Position numbers and translations under genes: made by a program. DNA of 64,000 nt from G965198795 sp965198795 (GTDB lineage Bacteria > Pseudomonadota > Alphaproteobacteria > Rhodospirillales > Casp-alpha2). Location of the stretch: the NCBI GenBank assembly GCA_965198795.1, contig OZ240674.1:2046001-2110000 (forward strand), given 5' to 3'. Numbering within the stretch: position 1 is the first letter of the stretch; each line of letters starts with the position of its first letter. A model generated the notes under the pieces. The model worked only from the letters and a program-made list of their open reading frames with translations. It was not told the origin of the DNA and searched no databases. This document shows positions 36,612 through 47,322 of this stretch, piece by piece.

Positions 36612-38690
36612 ATGGCACGCAGCACGTCCCTCGATATGTACCGCAACATCGGCATCATGGCCCACATTGACGCCGGTAAGACGACCACTACTGAGCGTAT
36701 TTTGTACTACACGGGCAAGTCCTACAAGATCGGCGAAGTCCACGATGGCAACGCCACCATGGACTGGATGGAGCAGGAACAAGAGCGGGGTATTACGATT
36801 ACATCCGCCGCCACCACGACGTTTTGGCGTGACCATCGCGTCAACATCATAGACACCCCGGGCCATGTTGACTTCACGATTGAGGTTGAGCGCTCGCTGC
36901 GTGTGCTCGACGGCGCCGTCGCCGTCTTTGACTCGGTCGCCGGCGTTGAGCCGCAGTCCGAAACCGTCTGGCGCCAAGCCGATAAATATGGTGTTCCCCG
37001 GATGTGTTTCGTGAACAAGATGGACCGGACCGGCGCCGATTTCTTTACGTGTGTTGACATGATGGTCGACCGTCTGGGCGCGAACCCGCTGGTTTTGCAG
37101 CTGCCCGTCGGCGCCGAGGGCGACTTCGCCGGAGTTGTCGACTTGATCAAGAATCAGGCCGTCATCTGGAAAGATGAGAGCCTGGGCGCCGAATTCGAAT
37201 ACACCGACGTCCCGGCCAACCTGGCCGATCAGGCCGCTGAGTACCGCGAGAAGCTGATTGAGGCTGCGGTTGAAGCCGACGACGAGGCCATGGAAGCGTA
37301 TCTGGAAGGCGACGAGCCAGACGAGGAAACGCTGAGGCGCTGCATCCGTAAAGGCGCCTTGAACCTTCAGTTCGTGCCGGTCCTGTTGGGCTCCGCTTTC
37401 AAGAACAAGGGGGTTCAGCCGCTGCTGGACGCCATTGTCGATTACATGCCGGCGCCGACCGACGTTCCCGCCATCAAGGGCGTCAAGGCGGACTCGGACG
37501 AGGAGATCGAGCGCGGCAACTCGGATGACGAGCCGTTCTCCGCTCTCGCGTTCAAGATCATGAACGACCCATTCGTTGGCAACCTGACCTTCATTCGTAT
37601 CTATTCCGGTGTTTTGGAAGCTGGCTCGTCCGTTCTGAACTCGGTCAAGGGCAAGCGCGAGCGTATCGGCCGGATGCTGTTGATGCATTCGAACAACCGG
37701 GAAGAAATTAAGGACGCGGCCGCTGGTGATATCGTCGCCGTCGTTGGTCTGAAGGAGACCACCACGGGTGACACGCTCTGTGTGCCGGCCGACGCCGTGA
37801 TCCTGGAGCGCATGGAATTCCCCGATCCGGTGATCGAAGTGGCCGTTGAGCCGAAAACCAAGTCGGATCAGGAAAAGATGGGCGTCGCGCTCAACCGCTT
37901 GGCTGCGGAGGATCCATCCTTCCGCGTCACCACCGACCATGAAAGCGGTCAAACCGTGATCAAGGGCATGGGTGAGTTGCACCTGGACATCCTGGTTGAC
38001 CGCATGCGCCGCGAATTTAAGGTGGACGCCAATGTTGGCCAGCCGCAGGTCGCTTACCGGGAAACCATCTCCAAACCGGCGGACGTTGACTATACGCACA
38101 AGAAGCAGTCCGGCGGTTCCGGTCAATTCGCGCGGATCAAGTTGCGGTTCGAGCCGATGGAGCCAGGTTTCGGTTTTGAGTTCGAAAGCAAGATCGTCGG
38201 CGGCAATGTGCCAAAGGAATATATTCCAGGCGTCGAAAAGGGTCTGGTCAGCGCCATGGAAAACGGCGTTCTCACCGGCTTCCCGATGACCGACTTCAAA
38301 ATCACGCTCTATGACGGCGCCTATCATGACGTCGACTCGTCCGTGATGGCCTTCGAGATCGCCGCGCGCGCCGCCTTCCGTGAAGGGGCCAGGCAAGCCG
38401 CTCCGCAATTGCTGGAGCCGATGATGAAGGTCGAGGTTGTGACGCCGGAAGAGTACATGGGCGACATCATCGGCGACCTTAACTCCCGCCGGGGGCAGGT
38501 GAGTTCGATGGATCAGCGCGGTAACGCCCGGGTCGTCAACGCCCACGTGCCGCTCTCGAACATGTTCGGCTACGTCAACACGTTGCGTTCGCTGTCCCAG
38601 GGCCGCGCGCAGTTCACCATGCAATTTGATCACTATTCGGTCGTGCCCTCGCAGGTCGCCGAAGAAGTTCAGACCCGTCTCGCCGGTTAA
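36612..38690 (+). CDS. fusA: Elongation factor G
   Basis: Translocation GTPase, 692 aa. G1 is AHIDAGKTTTTERILYYTG, G2 includes GITITSAATTTFW, G3 is DTPGHVDFTIEV and G4 is NKMDR. Domain IV carries QSGGSGQFARIKLRFEP, and domain V ends VPSQVAEEVQTRLAG. It is followed by tuf copy 2 after 39 bp. Confidence 0.99.
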   Translation: MARSTSLDMYRNIGIMAHIDAGKTTTTERILYYTGKSYKIGEVHDGNATMDWMEQEQERGITITSAATTTFWRDHRVNIIDTPGHVDFTIEVERSLRVLDGAVAVFDSVAGVEPQSETVWRQADKYGVPRMCFVNKMDRTGADFFTCVDMMVDRLGANPLVLQLPVGAEGDFAGVVDLIKNQAVIWKDESLGAEFEYTDVPANLADQAAEYREKLIEAAVEADDEAMEAYLEGDEPDEETLRRCIRKGALNLQFVPVLLGSAFKNKGVQPLLDAIVDYMPAPTDVPAIKGVKADSDEEIERGNSDDEPFSALAFKIMNDPFVGNLTFIRIYSGVLEAGSSVLNSVKGKRERIGRMLLMHSNNREEIKDAAAGDIVAVVGLKETTTGDTLCVPADAVILERMEFPDPVIEVAVEPKTKSDQEKMGVALNRLAAEDPSFRVTTDHESGQTVIKGMGELHLDILVDRMRREFKVDANVGQPQVAYRETISKPADVDYTHKKQSGGSGQFARIKLRFEPMEPGFGFEFESKIVGGNVPKEYIPGVEKGLVSAMENGVLTGFPMTDFKITLYDGAYHDVDSSVMAFEIAARAAFREGARQAAPQLLEPMMKVEVVTPEEYMGDIIGDLNSRRGQVSSMDQRGNARVVNAHVPLSNMFGYVNTLRSLSQGRAQFTMQFDHYSVVPSQVAEEVQTRLAG

Positions 38691-38729
38691 GGCGGGCGCC
38701 GGGTTTCGATATCTTCAGGAGTAAACACG

Positions 38730-39920
<1,191 letters not shown>

Positions 39921-40002
39921 GCGGAAAACAAAATACAAAGGCGCCGGTCCCCGCAACGCAGAGGCCGGTCCGTTTTGATAAGAGTTGTGAAGAGCCAAAG
40001 CC

Positions 40003-40311
40003 ATGGAACAACAGAATATTCGTATCCGTCTGAAGGCGTTCGATCACCGTGTGCTTGATCAGAGCGCGCGTGAGATCGTCAACACGGCGCAACGGACGGG
40101 CGCCGCCGTTCGCGGTCCCATTCCGCTTCCGACGCGGATCGAGAAGTTCACCGTTCTGCGTTCGCCGCACATCGACAAGAAGTCGCGCGAACAGTTCGAA
40201 ATCCGCACGCACAAACGCGTGCTCGACATCGTTGACCCGACGCCCCAGACAGTGGACGCGCTGATGAAGCTCGATCTGGCCGCCGGCGTTGACGTCGAAA
40301 TTAAGCTTTAA
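40003..40311 (+). CDS. rpsJ: 30S ribosomal protein S10 (NusE)
   Basis: 102 aa; 30S protein that also joins transcription antitermination complexes. It contains IRIRLKAFDHRVLDQSA and SPHIDKKSREQFEIRTHKR. First gene of the S10 cluster. No clear separate promoter lies in the 82-bp gap after tuf. Confidence 0.98.
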   Translation: MEQQNIRIRLKAFDHRVLDQSAREIVNTAQRTGAAVRGPIPLPTRIEKFTVLRSPHIDKKSREQFEIRTHKRVLDIVDPTPQTVDALMKLDLAAGVDVEIKL

Positions 40312-40325
40312 GGGGGGCAGGTCGG

Positions 40326-41108
40326 ATGCGTACCGGATTGATCGCCCGGAAAGTCGGCATGACCCGTGTCTTTAAAGACGACGGCGCCCATGTGCCGGTG
40401 ACCGTGCTGAAGCTGGACAACGCCCGCGTTGTGGCCAACCGCACGGAAGAGAAAGACGGCTACGACGCCGTTCAATTGTCCTGGGGCAAGGCCAAGCCCA
40501 AGAACCTGTCGAAAGCGCTTCGCGGTCACTTCGCCAAGGCCAAGGTTGAGCCGGGCCGCCGGGTTGGGGAGTTCCGCGTCGATGCGGAAAACCTGATTGA
40601 AGTGGGCGCCGAACTCTCCGCCGGACACTTTGTCGACGGCCAGTTCGTGGACGTCACTGGCGCCTCGATCGGAAAGGGCTTCGCGGGCGGTATGAAGCGT
40701 CACGGTTTCGGCGGCTTGCGCGCGACCCACGGCGTTTCCATCAGTCACCGCTCTCATGGTTCCACAGGTCAGTGCCAGGACCCCGGTAAAGTCTTTAAGG
40801 GCAAGAAAATGGCCGGTCATATGGGCGCCGTGCGCGTCACGGCTCAGAACCTGGAAGTGGTTTCGACCGATCCGGATCGCGGTCTGATCCTGGTCAAGGG
40901 CGCGGTTCCGGGCTCCAAAGGCGGTTTCGTGCTGATCAAGGACGCCGTGAAAAAGAAACTGCCGGATGGCGTTCCGTTCCCGGCCGCGATTAAAACGGCG
41001 GCCTCCAAAGATGAGGCCCTGGTTCCAGAGGCCGCCGGAGAAGCGGTCACGGAAGAAGCGGGCGTTGAGGAATCTCAGGCCGGGACGCCTGACGAGAACA
41101 AGGAATAA
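40326..41108 (+). CDS. rplC: 50S ribosomal protein L3, long form
   Basis: 260 aa, against about 209 in E. coli. The core ends near residue 205. An extra tail of about 50 Ala/Glu-rich acidic residues ends DENKE. The conserved core has the long loop with SHRSHGSTGQCQDPGKVFKG, whose Gln is the site methylated in E. coli. Extended L3 tails occur in other alphaproteobacteria. Confidence 0.98.
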   Translation: MRTGLIARKVGMTRVFKDDGAHVPVTVLKLDNARVVANRTEEKDGYDAVQLSWGKAKPKNLSKALRGHFAKAKVEPGRRVGEFRVDAENLIEVGAELSAGHFVDGQFVDVTGASIGKGFAGGMKRHGFGGLRATHGVSISHRSHGSTGQCQDPGKVFKGKKMAGHMGAVRVTAQNLEVVSTDPDRGLILVKGAVPGSKGGFVLIKDAVKKKLPDGVPFPAAIKTAASKDEALVPEAAGEAVTEEAGVEESQAGTPDENKE

Positions 41109-41114
41109 CCGGCG

Positions 41115-41732
41115 ATGAAACAAGACGTTATTTCGCTGGCCAACAAGAAGGTTGGAGATATGGAACTGGACGACGCCGTTTTCGGCGCGGACGTTCGTTC
41201 CGACCTGATGGCCCGCACAGTGAACTGGCAGTTGGCCAAGCGCCGCGCCGGCACGCATAAAACCAAGGGCCGCTCGGAAGTGGCGATCACCAAGACCAAG
41301 CCGTTCAAGCAAAAAGGCGGCGGCCGGGCCCGTCAGGGTTTCCGCGGCGTCAGTCAAATGCGCGGCGGCGGCGTCGCGTTTGGCCCGGTTGTTCGCGGCC
41401 ATGGTTTCTCACTGCCGAAAAAAGTCCGCCGCTTGGCGCTGAAATCTGCACTGTCGGCGAAAGCCAAGGCCGGTCAGCTGGTGGTCATCGACGAAGCCAA
41501 GCTGAAGACTCCAAAGACCAAAGACCTGGCCGCCCGGGTGACCAAACTGGGTTGGGGCAAGGCGCTGGTGATCGACGCCGAGGTTGACCGGAACTTCGCG
41601 CTCGCCGCCAGTAACATCGTTGGGTTGGATGTGCTGCCGACGATGGGCGCCAATGTTCACGACATTCTCCGGCGCGACCTCCTGGTCCTGACCAAGTCGG
41701 GCGTCGAACAGTTGACGGAGCGCTTGAAATGA
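41115..41732 (+). CDS. rplD: 50S ribosomal protein L4
   Basis: 205 aa. The tunnel-lining loop has KPFKQKGGGRARQGFRGVSQ. In E. coli L4 represses the S10 operon; no matching leader was seen here. Overlaps rplW by 4 bp (ATGA). Confidence 0.98.
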   Translation: MKQDVISLANKKVGDMELDDAVFGADVRSDLMARTVNWQLAKRRAGTHKTKGRSEVAITKTKPFKQKGGGRARQGFRGVSQMRGGGVAFGPVVRGHGFSLPKKVRRLALKSALSAKAKAGQLVVIDEAKLKTPKTKDLAARVTKLGWGKALVIDAEVDRNFALAASNIVGLDVLPTMGANVHDILRRDLLVLTKSGVEQLTERLK

Positions 41733-42052
41733 CCCGGTACAGCCCGAACGCCGCCGCCACGTCGAAAGAACGGATGTTTGAAATCCTCCGCAAACCGGTG
41801 ATTACCGAGAAAGCGACGCTGATCGGCGAATACAACCAAGTGGCTTTCCACGTGCCCGTTGACGCGACCAAATTCGAAGTCAAGGCGGCTGTGGAAGAGC
41901 TGTTCAAAGTGAACGTCAAGGCGGTCAACACGATCCGAACGAAGGGCAAGGTGAAGCGCTTCCGTGGCCGTCTCGGTGTCCGTAATGAGACGAAGAAGGC
42001 GATCGTGACGCTGGCCGAAGGCCAGTCCATCGACGTCTCCACGGGTATCTGA
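41729..42052 (+). CDS. rplW: 50S ribosomal protein L23
   Basis: 107 aa from ATG 41729, coupled to rplD. The family core starts at about residue 16 (MFEILRKPVITEKATLI), so an internal ATG at 41774 is possible. L23 forms the docking site for trigger factor and SRP at the exit tunnel; ETKKAIVTLAEG is near the end. Confidence 0.96.
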   Translation: MTRYSPNAAATSKERMFEILRKPVITEKATLIGEYNQVAFHVPVDATKFEVKAAVEELFKVNVKAVNTIRTKGKVKRFRGRLGVRNETKKAIVTLAEGQSIDVSTGI

Positions 42053-42084
42053 GGCCAAGGCGAGAGAAAACGGGAGCAAACCAG

Positions 42085-42921
42085 ATGGCTCTGAGAACAT
42101 TCAATCCGGTGTCGCCGGGCCGCCGCAGCCTGGTTCTGATCGACAAGAGCGACCTGCACAAGGGTGATCCGGTTAAGTCGCTGACCGAGGGGCTGCGCAA
42201 GAAGGGTGGCCGTAACAACGCCGGCCGCATCACCGCGCGCCGCCGGGGCGGTGGTCACAAGCGCCGTTATCGGATCATCGACTTCAAGCGCCGGAAGTTT
42301 GACGTTGAGGGGACGGTCGAGCGTCTGGAATACGATCCGAACCGGACGGCGTTTATCGCGCTGATCAAGTACGCGGATGATGAACTGGCGTACATAATCG
42401 CGCCTCAGCGCCTGCGCGCCGGGGACAAGGTGATCGCCAGTGACGCCGCTGACATCAAACCGGGCAACGCCATGCCGATGAAGTCGATTCCGGTCGGCAC
42501 GATCATCCACAACATCGAGATGAAACCGGGTAAGGGCGCCCAGATCGCACGTTCGGCCGGCGCCTATGCCCAATTGATCGGCAAGGACCAGGGATACGCC
42601 CAATTGCGCCTGTCGTCCGGCGAGCTGCGGATGGTCCGCGCCGAATGCATGGCCACCGTCGGCGCCGTCTCGAATGCGGATCAACAGAACACAAAACTGG
42701 GTAAAGCCGGTCGCGCCCGCTGGCGGGGCAAGCGTCCGTCCGTTCGCGGTGTCGCCATGAACCCCATTGATCACCCGCATGGCGGCGGCGAGGGGCGGAC
42801 CTCGGGCGGCCGCCACCCGGTGACGCCGTGGGGTAAGCCGACCAAGGGCAAACGCACCCGGTCCAACAAACAAACTGATCGGCTGATCATACGCAGCCGT
42901 CATGCGAAGAAAAAACGCTAG
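42085..42921 (+). CDS. rplB: 50S ribosomal protein L2
   Basis: 278 aa, supports the peptidyl-transferase centre. It has LRTFNPVSPGRRSLVLIDKS and the C-terminal GVAMNPIDHPHGGGEGRTSG with the key His. Confidence 0.99.
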   Translation: MALRTFNPVSPGRRSLVLIDKSDLHKGDPVKSLTEGLRKKGGRNNAGRITARRRGGGHKRRYRIIDFKRRKFDVEGTVERLEYDPNRTAFIALIKYADDELAYIIAPQRLRAGDKVIASDAADIKPGNAMPMKSIPVGTIIHNIEMKPGKGAQIARSAGAYAQLIGKDQGYAQLRLSSGELRMVRAECMATVGAVSNADQQNTKLGKAGRARWRGKRPSVRGVAMNPIDHPHGGGEGRTSGGRHPVTPWGKPTKGKRTRSNKQTDRLIIRSRHAKKKR

Positions 42922-42932
42922 GAGTTCAGACC

Positions 42933-43211
42933 ATGCCGCGTTCCGTCTGGAAAGGACCGTTCGTCGATGGCTATCTGCTGAAAAAAGCAGAAGACACCCG
43001 CGCGTCCGGCCGCAATACGGTGATCAAGACCTGGTCTCGCCGGTCCACGATTTTGCCGCAGTTCGTCGGTTTGACGTTCGGCGTCTACAACGGCGCCAAG
43101 TTCATCCCGGTGTTGGTCACCGAGGAAATGATTGGTCACAAGCTCGGTGAATTCTCGCCATCACGCACCTACCACGGCCATGCGGTCGATAAGAAGGCGA
43201 GGAGGAAATAG
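42933..43211 (+). CDS. rpsS: 30S ribosomal protein S19
   Basis: 92 aa, head protein near the A-site finger. It has PRSVWKGPFVDGYLLKKAED and GHKLGEFSPSRTYHGHAVDK. Only 2 bp separate it from rplV. Confidence 0.98.
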   Translation: MPRSVWKGPFVDGYLLKKAEDTRASGRNTVIKTWSRRSTILPQFVGLTFGVYNGAKFIPVLVTEEMIGHKLGEFSPSRTYHGHAVDKKARRK

Positions 43212-43213
43212 TC

Positions 43214-43594
43214 ATGGGCAAGGCGTCGCGAGAACGCGTTTACGCGGACAACGAAGCGATGGCGTATGCCAAGCATATTCGCGTGAGCCCGCAGAAGCTG
43301 AATCTTGTCGCCGGTATGATCCGGGGCAAAAGCTGCGAGAAGGCGCTGGCTGACTTGACGTTTTCCAAGCGCCGGGTCGCCAAGGACGTCAAGAAGGTTC
43401 TGCAAAGCGCTATCGCCAATGCAGAAAACAATCACCAGCTTGACGTTGACCAGTTGTTTGTGGCCGAGGCGACGGTGGGCAAGAGCATTGTCATGAAGCG
43501 TTTCCGCCCGCGCGCCCGCGGCCGCGTCGGCAAGATACTGAAGCCGTTTGCAAACATCCGCGTTATCGTGCGCGAGCGTGAGGAACAGGAATAA
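43214..43594 (+). CDS. rplV: 50S ribosomal protein L22
   Basis: 126 aa, with the tunnel beta-hairpin KRFRPRARGRVGKILKPF. Its stop overlaps the rpsC start (TAATG), so the two are coupled. Confidence 0.98.
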   Translation: MGKASRERVYADNEAMAYAKHIRVSPQKLNLVAGMIRGKSCEKALADLTFSKRRVAKDVKKVLQSAIANAENNHQLDVDQLFVAEATVGKSIVMKRFRPRARGRVGKILKPFANIRVIVREREEQE

Positions 43595-44274
43595 TGGGAC
43601 AAAAAGTTAATCCGATTGGTCTGCGTCTTGGCGTCAACCGCACCTGGGACAGCCGCTGGTTCGCCAACGACGCGGACTACTCCCAGCTTTTGCACGAAGA
43701 TCTGGCGATCCGGAAATCCCTGGAAGCAAAGTTGAAGCAGGCTGGTGTGTCCAAGATCATCATTGAGCGTCCCGCCAAGAAAGCGCGCGTCACCATTCAC
43801 ACGGCCCGTCCGGGCGTGGTGATCGGCAAGAAGGGCGCGGACATCGAGAAGCTGCGTTCCGAAATCGCCAAAATGACGAAATCGGACGTGTACTTGAACA
43901 TTGTCGAAATTCGTAAACCCGAGATCGACGCCCAACTGGTTAGCGAGAATGTCGCTCAGCAGATGGAACGCCGTGTCTCGATCCGCCGGGCCATGAAGCG
44001 GGCCGTTCAATCGGCCATGCGCATGGGCGCGGAAGGCATACGGATCAACTGCTCGGGCCGTCTGGGCGGCGCTGAAATCGCACGGATGCAGTGGTACCGT
44101 GAAGGTCGTGTGCCGCTTCATACGCTGCGCGCCAACATCGACTACGGCGAGTCCACCGCATTCACCACCTACGGCGCGTGCGGCGTGAAAGTCTGGATAT
44201 ACAAGGGCGATATCATGGCGCATGACCCGATGGCGCTCGACAGACTTGCTCAGGAGCAGGCGCCCCAGCGCTAA
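43594..44274 (+). CDS. rpsC: 30S ribosomal protein S3
   Basis: 226 aa; mRNA-entry and helicase-site protein. It begins GQKVNPIGLRLGVNRTWDSR. The KH domain has GVVIGKKGADIEKLRSEI. Confidence 0.98.
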   Translation: MGQKVNPIGLRLGVNRTWDSRWFANDADYSQLLHEDLAIRKSLEAKLKQAGVSKIIIERPAKKARVTIHTARPGVVIGKKGADIEKLRSEIAKMTKSDVYLNIVEIRKPEIDAQLVSENVAQQMERRVSIRRAMKRAVQSAMRMGAEGIRINCSGRLGGAEIARMQWYREGRVPLHTLRANIDYGESTAFTTYGACGVKVWIYKGDIMAHDPMALDRLAQEQAPQR

Positions 44275-44322
44275 GCGGGCCGCGCCAACCGTTTGAACAT
44301 TTGAGGATGGGATCAAGGCACC

Positions 44323-44739
44323 ATGCTGAGCCCGAAAAGAACCAAATACCGGAAGGCCCACAAAGGCCGCATTCACGGTAACGCCAAGGGCGGCACGTCG
44401 CTGAACTTCGGATCTTACGGCCTGAAGGCGATGTCGCCGAACCGGATTACGGCCCGCCAAATCGAAGCGGCCCGACGTGCGATGACGCGCCACATGAAAC
44501 GTACCGGACGTGTGTGGATCCGCATCTTCCCGGATGTGCCCGTGTCGTCGAAACCGGCCGAGGTGCGTCAAGGCAAGGGTAAAGGCAGCCCCGAATTCTG
44601 GGCCTGCCGCGTGAAGCCCGGCCGGATCATGTTTGAAATTGACGGCGTGCCGCTGGATGTCGCCAGGCGCGCCATGGAACTCGCGTCGGCCAAGCTTCCG
44701 ATCGAAACCAAGTTCGTCACCCGGATCGTGGAGGGCTAA
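44323..44739 (+). CDS. rplP: 50S ribosomal protein L16
   Basis: 138 aa, near the A-site tRNA elbow. It has LSPKRTKYRKAHKGRIHGNA and GKGSPEFWACRVKPGRIMFE. Confidence 0.98.
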   Translation: MLSPKRTKYRKAHKGRIHGNAKGGTSLNFGSYGLKAMSPNRITARQIEAARRAMTRHMKRTGRVWIRIFPDVPVSSKPAEVRQGKGKGSPEFWACRVKPGRIMFEIDGVPLDVARRAMELASAKLPIETKFVTRIVEG

Positions 44740-44742
44740 GCC

Positions 44743-44946
44743 GTGACCAAGGCTATCGATTTCCGCACCAAGTCGGACGACGAATTGAAAGATGCGTTGC
44801 TGGACATGCGCAAGGAAGCGTTCAATCTGCGCTTTCAGCAAGCGTCCGGTCAACTTGAGAACACCGCGCGCGTCAAGACGGTGCGCCGCGACATCGCGCG
44901 CGTCAAGACGCTTCTAGGCGAGCGCGCCCGGGCGTCAGCGAGCTAG
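44743..44946 (+). CDS. rpmC: 50S ribosomal protein L29
   Basis: 67 aa from GTG 44743, which lies 3 bp after the rplP stop. Two-helix hairpin with DDELKDALLDMRKEAFNLRF and RRDIARVKTLLGER. Confidence 0.97.
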   Translation: MTKAIDFRTKSDDELKDALLDMRKEAFNLRFQQASGQLENTARVKTVRRDIARVKTLLGERARASAS

Positions 44947-44966
44947 AGAAGAGGAAGATTGGTCAG

Positions 44967-45203
44967 ATGCCGAAGCGTATTCTCCAAGGCACCGTCGTCA
45001 GCGACAAAATGAACAAGACCGTGACCGTTCTCGTCGAACGTCAGGTCAAGCATCCACAGTACCACAAGATCATCAAGCGCTCGAAAAAGTACGCGGCGCA
45101 TGATGAGGCCAACAGCTTCAAAGTGGGCGACGTGGTGCAGATTCAAGAATGCCGGCCGCTTTCCAAACGTAAAACCTGGGAAGTCATTTCCAAGGCCACT
45201 TGA
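44967..45203 (+). CDS. rpsQ: 30S ribosomal protein S17
   Basis: 78 aa, OB-fold. It has GTVVSDKMNKTVTVLVERQV and CRPLSKRKTWEVI. A 72-bp gap separates it from rplN. Confidence 0.98.
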   Translation: MPKRILQGTVVSDKMNKTVTVLVERQVKHPQYHKIIKRSKKYAAHDEANSFKVGDVVQIQECRPLSKRKTWEVISKAT

Positions 45204-45275
45204 TTTCGTGGGCGCAAGCCGCCCGCGCGCCGCCGGGAACGGGCATGTGGCGAGAGTTAAGAAGGACGAAGACCG

Positions 45276-45644
45276 ATGATCCAGGCTGAAACGAACTTGG
45301 ATGTTGCCGATAACTCCGGCGCCCGCCGGGTTCAGTGCATCAAAGTACTGGGCGGTTCGAAGCGGAAATACGCCCACGTTGGTGATGTGATCGTTTGTTC
45401 CGTCAAGGAAGCCATTCCCCGCGGCCGCGTCAAGAAAGGCGACGTGGTCCAAGCCGTGGTCGTTCGGACCGCCAAGGACATCCGCCGCCCGGATGGCCAG
45501 GCGATCCGGTTTGATAACAACGCCGCAGTGTTGATCAACAAGCAGGGCGAGCCCATCGGGACCCGTATTTTCGGCCCCGTCACGCGCGAACTGCGGGCGA
45601 AGAGGTACATGAAGATCATCTCCCTTGCTCCGGAAGTGCTCTAA
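45276..45644 (+). CDS. rplN: 50S ribosomal protein L14
   Basis: 122 aa, beta-barrel at the subunit interface. It begins MIQAETNLDVADNSGARRVQ and contains RGRVKKGDVVQAVVVRT. First gene of the spc-type group. Confidence 0.98.
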   Translation: MIQAETNLDVADNSGARRVQCIKVLGGSKRKYAHVGDVIVCSVKEAIPRGRVKKGDVVQAVVVRTAKDIRRPDGQAIRFDNNAAVLINKQGEPIGTRIFGPVTRELRAKRYMKIISLAPEVL

Positions 45645-45677
45645 GAGCAAACCCGTTGCTTAGAAAGGTAAGAACTG

Positions 45678-45992
45678 ATGGCTGCAAAGATTAAAAAAGG
45701 CGACAAGGTGGCGGTGCTTAACGGTCGCGACAAGGGCAAGACCGGCGAAGTCGTCGGTGTTATGCCGGCGAAAAACCGGGCCTTTGTGCAGGGTGTGAAC
45801 ATGGTGAAGCGTCACCAGCGCCCGACCCAGGGCGATCCGGGCGGGATCAAGAACAAAGAGGCGGCGATTGATATGTCGAACCTTGCGATTTTGGACCCCA
45901 AGGACGACAAGCCGACCCGCGTTGGGTTCAAGATCCTGAAAGACGGCCGCAAGGTTCGTTACGCCAAGCGTTCCGGCGAGTTGATTGATTAA
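45678..45992 (+). CDS. rplX: 50S ribosomal protein L24
   Basis: 104 aa, KOW-domain assembly initiator. It has IKKGDKVAVLNGRDKGKTGE and GGIKNKEAAIDMSNLAILDP. Confidence 0.98.
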   Translation: MAAKIKKGDKVAVLNGRDKGKTGEVVGVMPAKNRAFVQGVNMVKRHQRPTQGDPGGIKNKEAAIDMSNLAILDPKDDKPTRVGFKILKDGRKVRYAKRSGELID

Positions 45993-46008
45993 GGTGGGGA
46001 AGAGCGAC

Positions 46009-46554
46009 ATGGCCGCCCGTCTGCAAGACTTGTACGAAAACAAAATCCGTGCGTCCTTGATGGAGGAATTCAAATACTCCAACACCATGGAAGTGCCGAA
46101 ACTGGAAAAGATCGTTCTGAATGTCGGTGTCGGTGACGCCACACAGGACCGTAAGCGCGTCGAAGGCGCCATTGACGATCTGACCCGCATTTCCGGCCAG
46201 AAGCCCGTGGCCACGCGCGCCAAGAAATCCATCGCCGGTTTCAAACTGCGGGAAGGCATGGTCATCGGCGCCAAGGTTACGCTGCGCAAGCGGCGCATGT
46301 ATGAATTCCTGGACCGTCTAGTCAACATCGCGTTGCCGCGCGTTCGTGACTTCCGCGGTATTCAAGGTAAGAACTTCGATGGCCGCGGCAACTTCGCCAT
46401 GGGTCTGAAGGAGCAGATCGTGTTCCCAGAGATCGATTACGACAAGGTGGACGCCGTGCGTGGCTTGGACATCGTGATCACCACGACAGCCAAGACCGAT
46501 GCTGAAGCCAAAGCCCTGCTGAGGGGTTTCAACATGCCGCTCACCGGCAAATAG
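46009..46554 (+). CDS. rplE: 50S ribosomal protein L5
   Basis: 181 aa from ATG 46009, chosen because GGGGAAGAG precedes it; a TTG at 45985 would overlap rplX. Binds 5S rRNA and P-site tRNA. It has KIVLNVGVGDATQDRKRVEG and RDFRGIQGKNFDGRGNFAMG. Confidence 0.97.
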   Translation: MAARLQDLYENKIRASLMEEFKYSNTMEVPKLEKIVLNVGVGDATQDRKRVEGAIDDLTRISGQKPVATRAKKSIAGFKLREGMVIGAKVTLRKRRMYEFLDRLVNIALPRVRDFRGIQGKNFDGRGNFAMGLKEQIVFPEIDYDKVDAVRGLDIVITTTAKTDAEAKALLRGFNMPLTGK

Positions 46555-46572
46555 GCGGCATAGGAGTTTACG

Positions 46573-46878
46573 ATGGCTAAGAAAAGTGCAGTTGAACGCA
46601 ACAAGAAGCGCGAGCGTCTGGCGAAGGAATACGCCTCCAGACGTGCCCGTTTGAAGGCAATCGCGAAAGATCCGAACGCGTCTCCGGAAGAGCAGTTCGA
46701 GGCGCGGCTGAAACTAGCCGCTCTGCCCCGCAACTCTTCCCCGGTTCGTCAGCGCCTGCGCTGCGGTGTGACGGGTCGTCCGCGCGGTAACTACCGTAAA
46801 TTCAAACTGTCTCGTGTGACTCTCCGCGACCTGGCCTCCGCTGGTCAGATTCCGGGCATGGTCAAGTCGAGTTGGTAG
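46573..46878 (+). CDS. rpsN: 30S ribosomal protein S14, zinc-free long form
   Basis: 101 aa. It lacks the CxxC zinc pairs of the short form and ends with RQRLRCGVTGRPRGNYRKFK and the usual SSW C-terminus. Confidence 0.98.
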   Translation: MAKKSAVERNKKRERLAKEYASRRARLKAIAKDPNASPEEQFEARLKLAALPRNSSPVRQRLRCGVTGRPRGNYRKFKLSRVTLRDLASAGQIPGMVKSSW

Positions 46879-46891
46879 GGGAGAGACGAAT

Positions 46892-47290
46892 ATGTCGATG
46901 ACCGATCCCTTGGGCGATATGCTGACCCGCATCCGTAACGGTCAACAGGCGAAGAAGCAGACAATCAAGTCGCCGGCTTCGAAACTGCGTTCCAACGTTC
47001 TCGAAGTGCTGAAGCGCGAAGGCTTCATTCGGGGTTACGCCCAGGCTGAAGTGAAGCCGGGTATCGCCGAGTTGGAAATCGAGTTGAAGTACCACGAAGG
47101 TCTGCCGGTTATTCGCGAACTTCACCGCGTTTCCAAACCGGGCCGCCGTGTGTACTCGGGCATTAAAGATTTGGGAAAAGTCTACAACGGTCTGGGTATT
47201 TCCATTCTGTCAACGCCAAAGGGCGTGCTGTCCGACGCGGAAGCGCGTGAGCAGAATGTCGGCGGTGAAATCCTCTGTAAGGTCTTCTAG
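46892..47290 (+). CDS. rpsH: 30S ribosomal protein S8
   Basis: 132 aa, central-domain binder and known translational repressor of spc in E. coli. It has MTDPLGDMLTRIRNGQQAKK and ISILSTPKGVLSDAEAREQN. Confidence 0.98.
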   Translation: MSMTDPLGDMLTRIRNGQQAKKQTIKSPASKLRSNVLEVLKREGFIRGYAQAEVKPGIAELEIELKYHEGLPVIRELHRVSKPGRRVYSGIKDLGKVYNGLGISILSTPKGVLSDAEAREQNVGGEILCKVF

Positions 47291-47322
47291 GGCCGGGCGT
47301 AAATATAGCATAGGACAAGAAA

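Noticed and set aside
36573..38633. 686-codon open frame antisense to fusA
   Set aside because: Lies wholly against a conserved gene, and the composition is that of a shadow frame.
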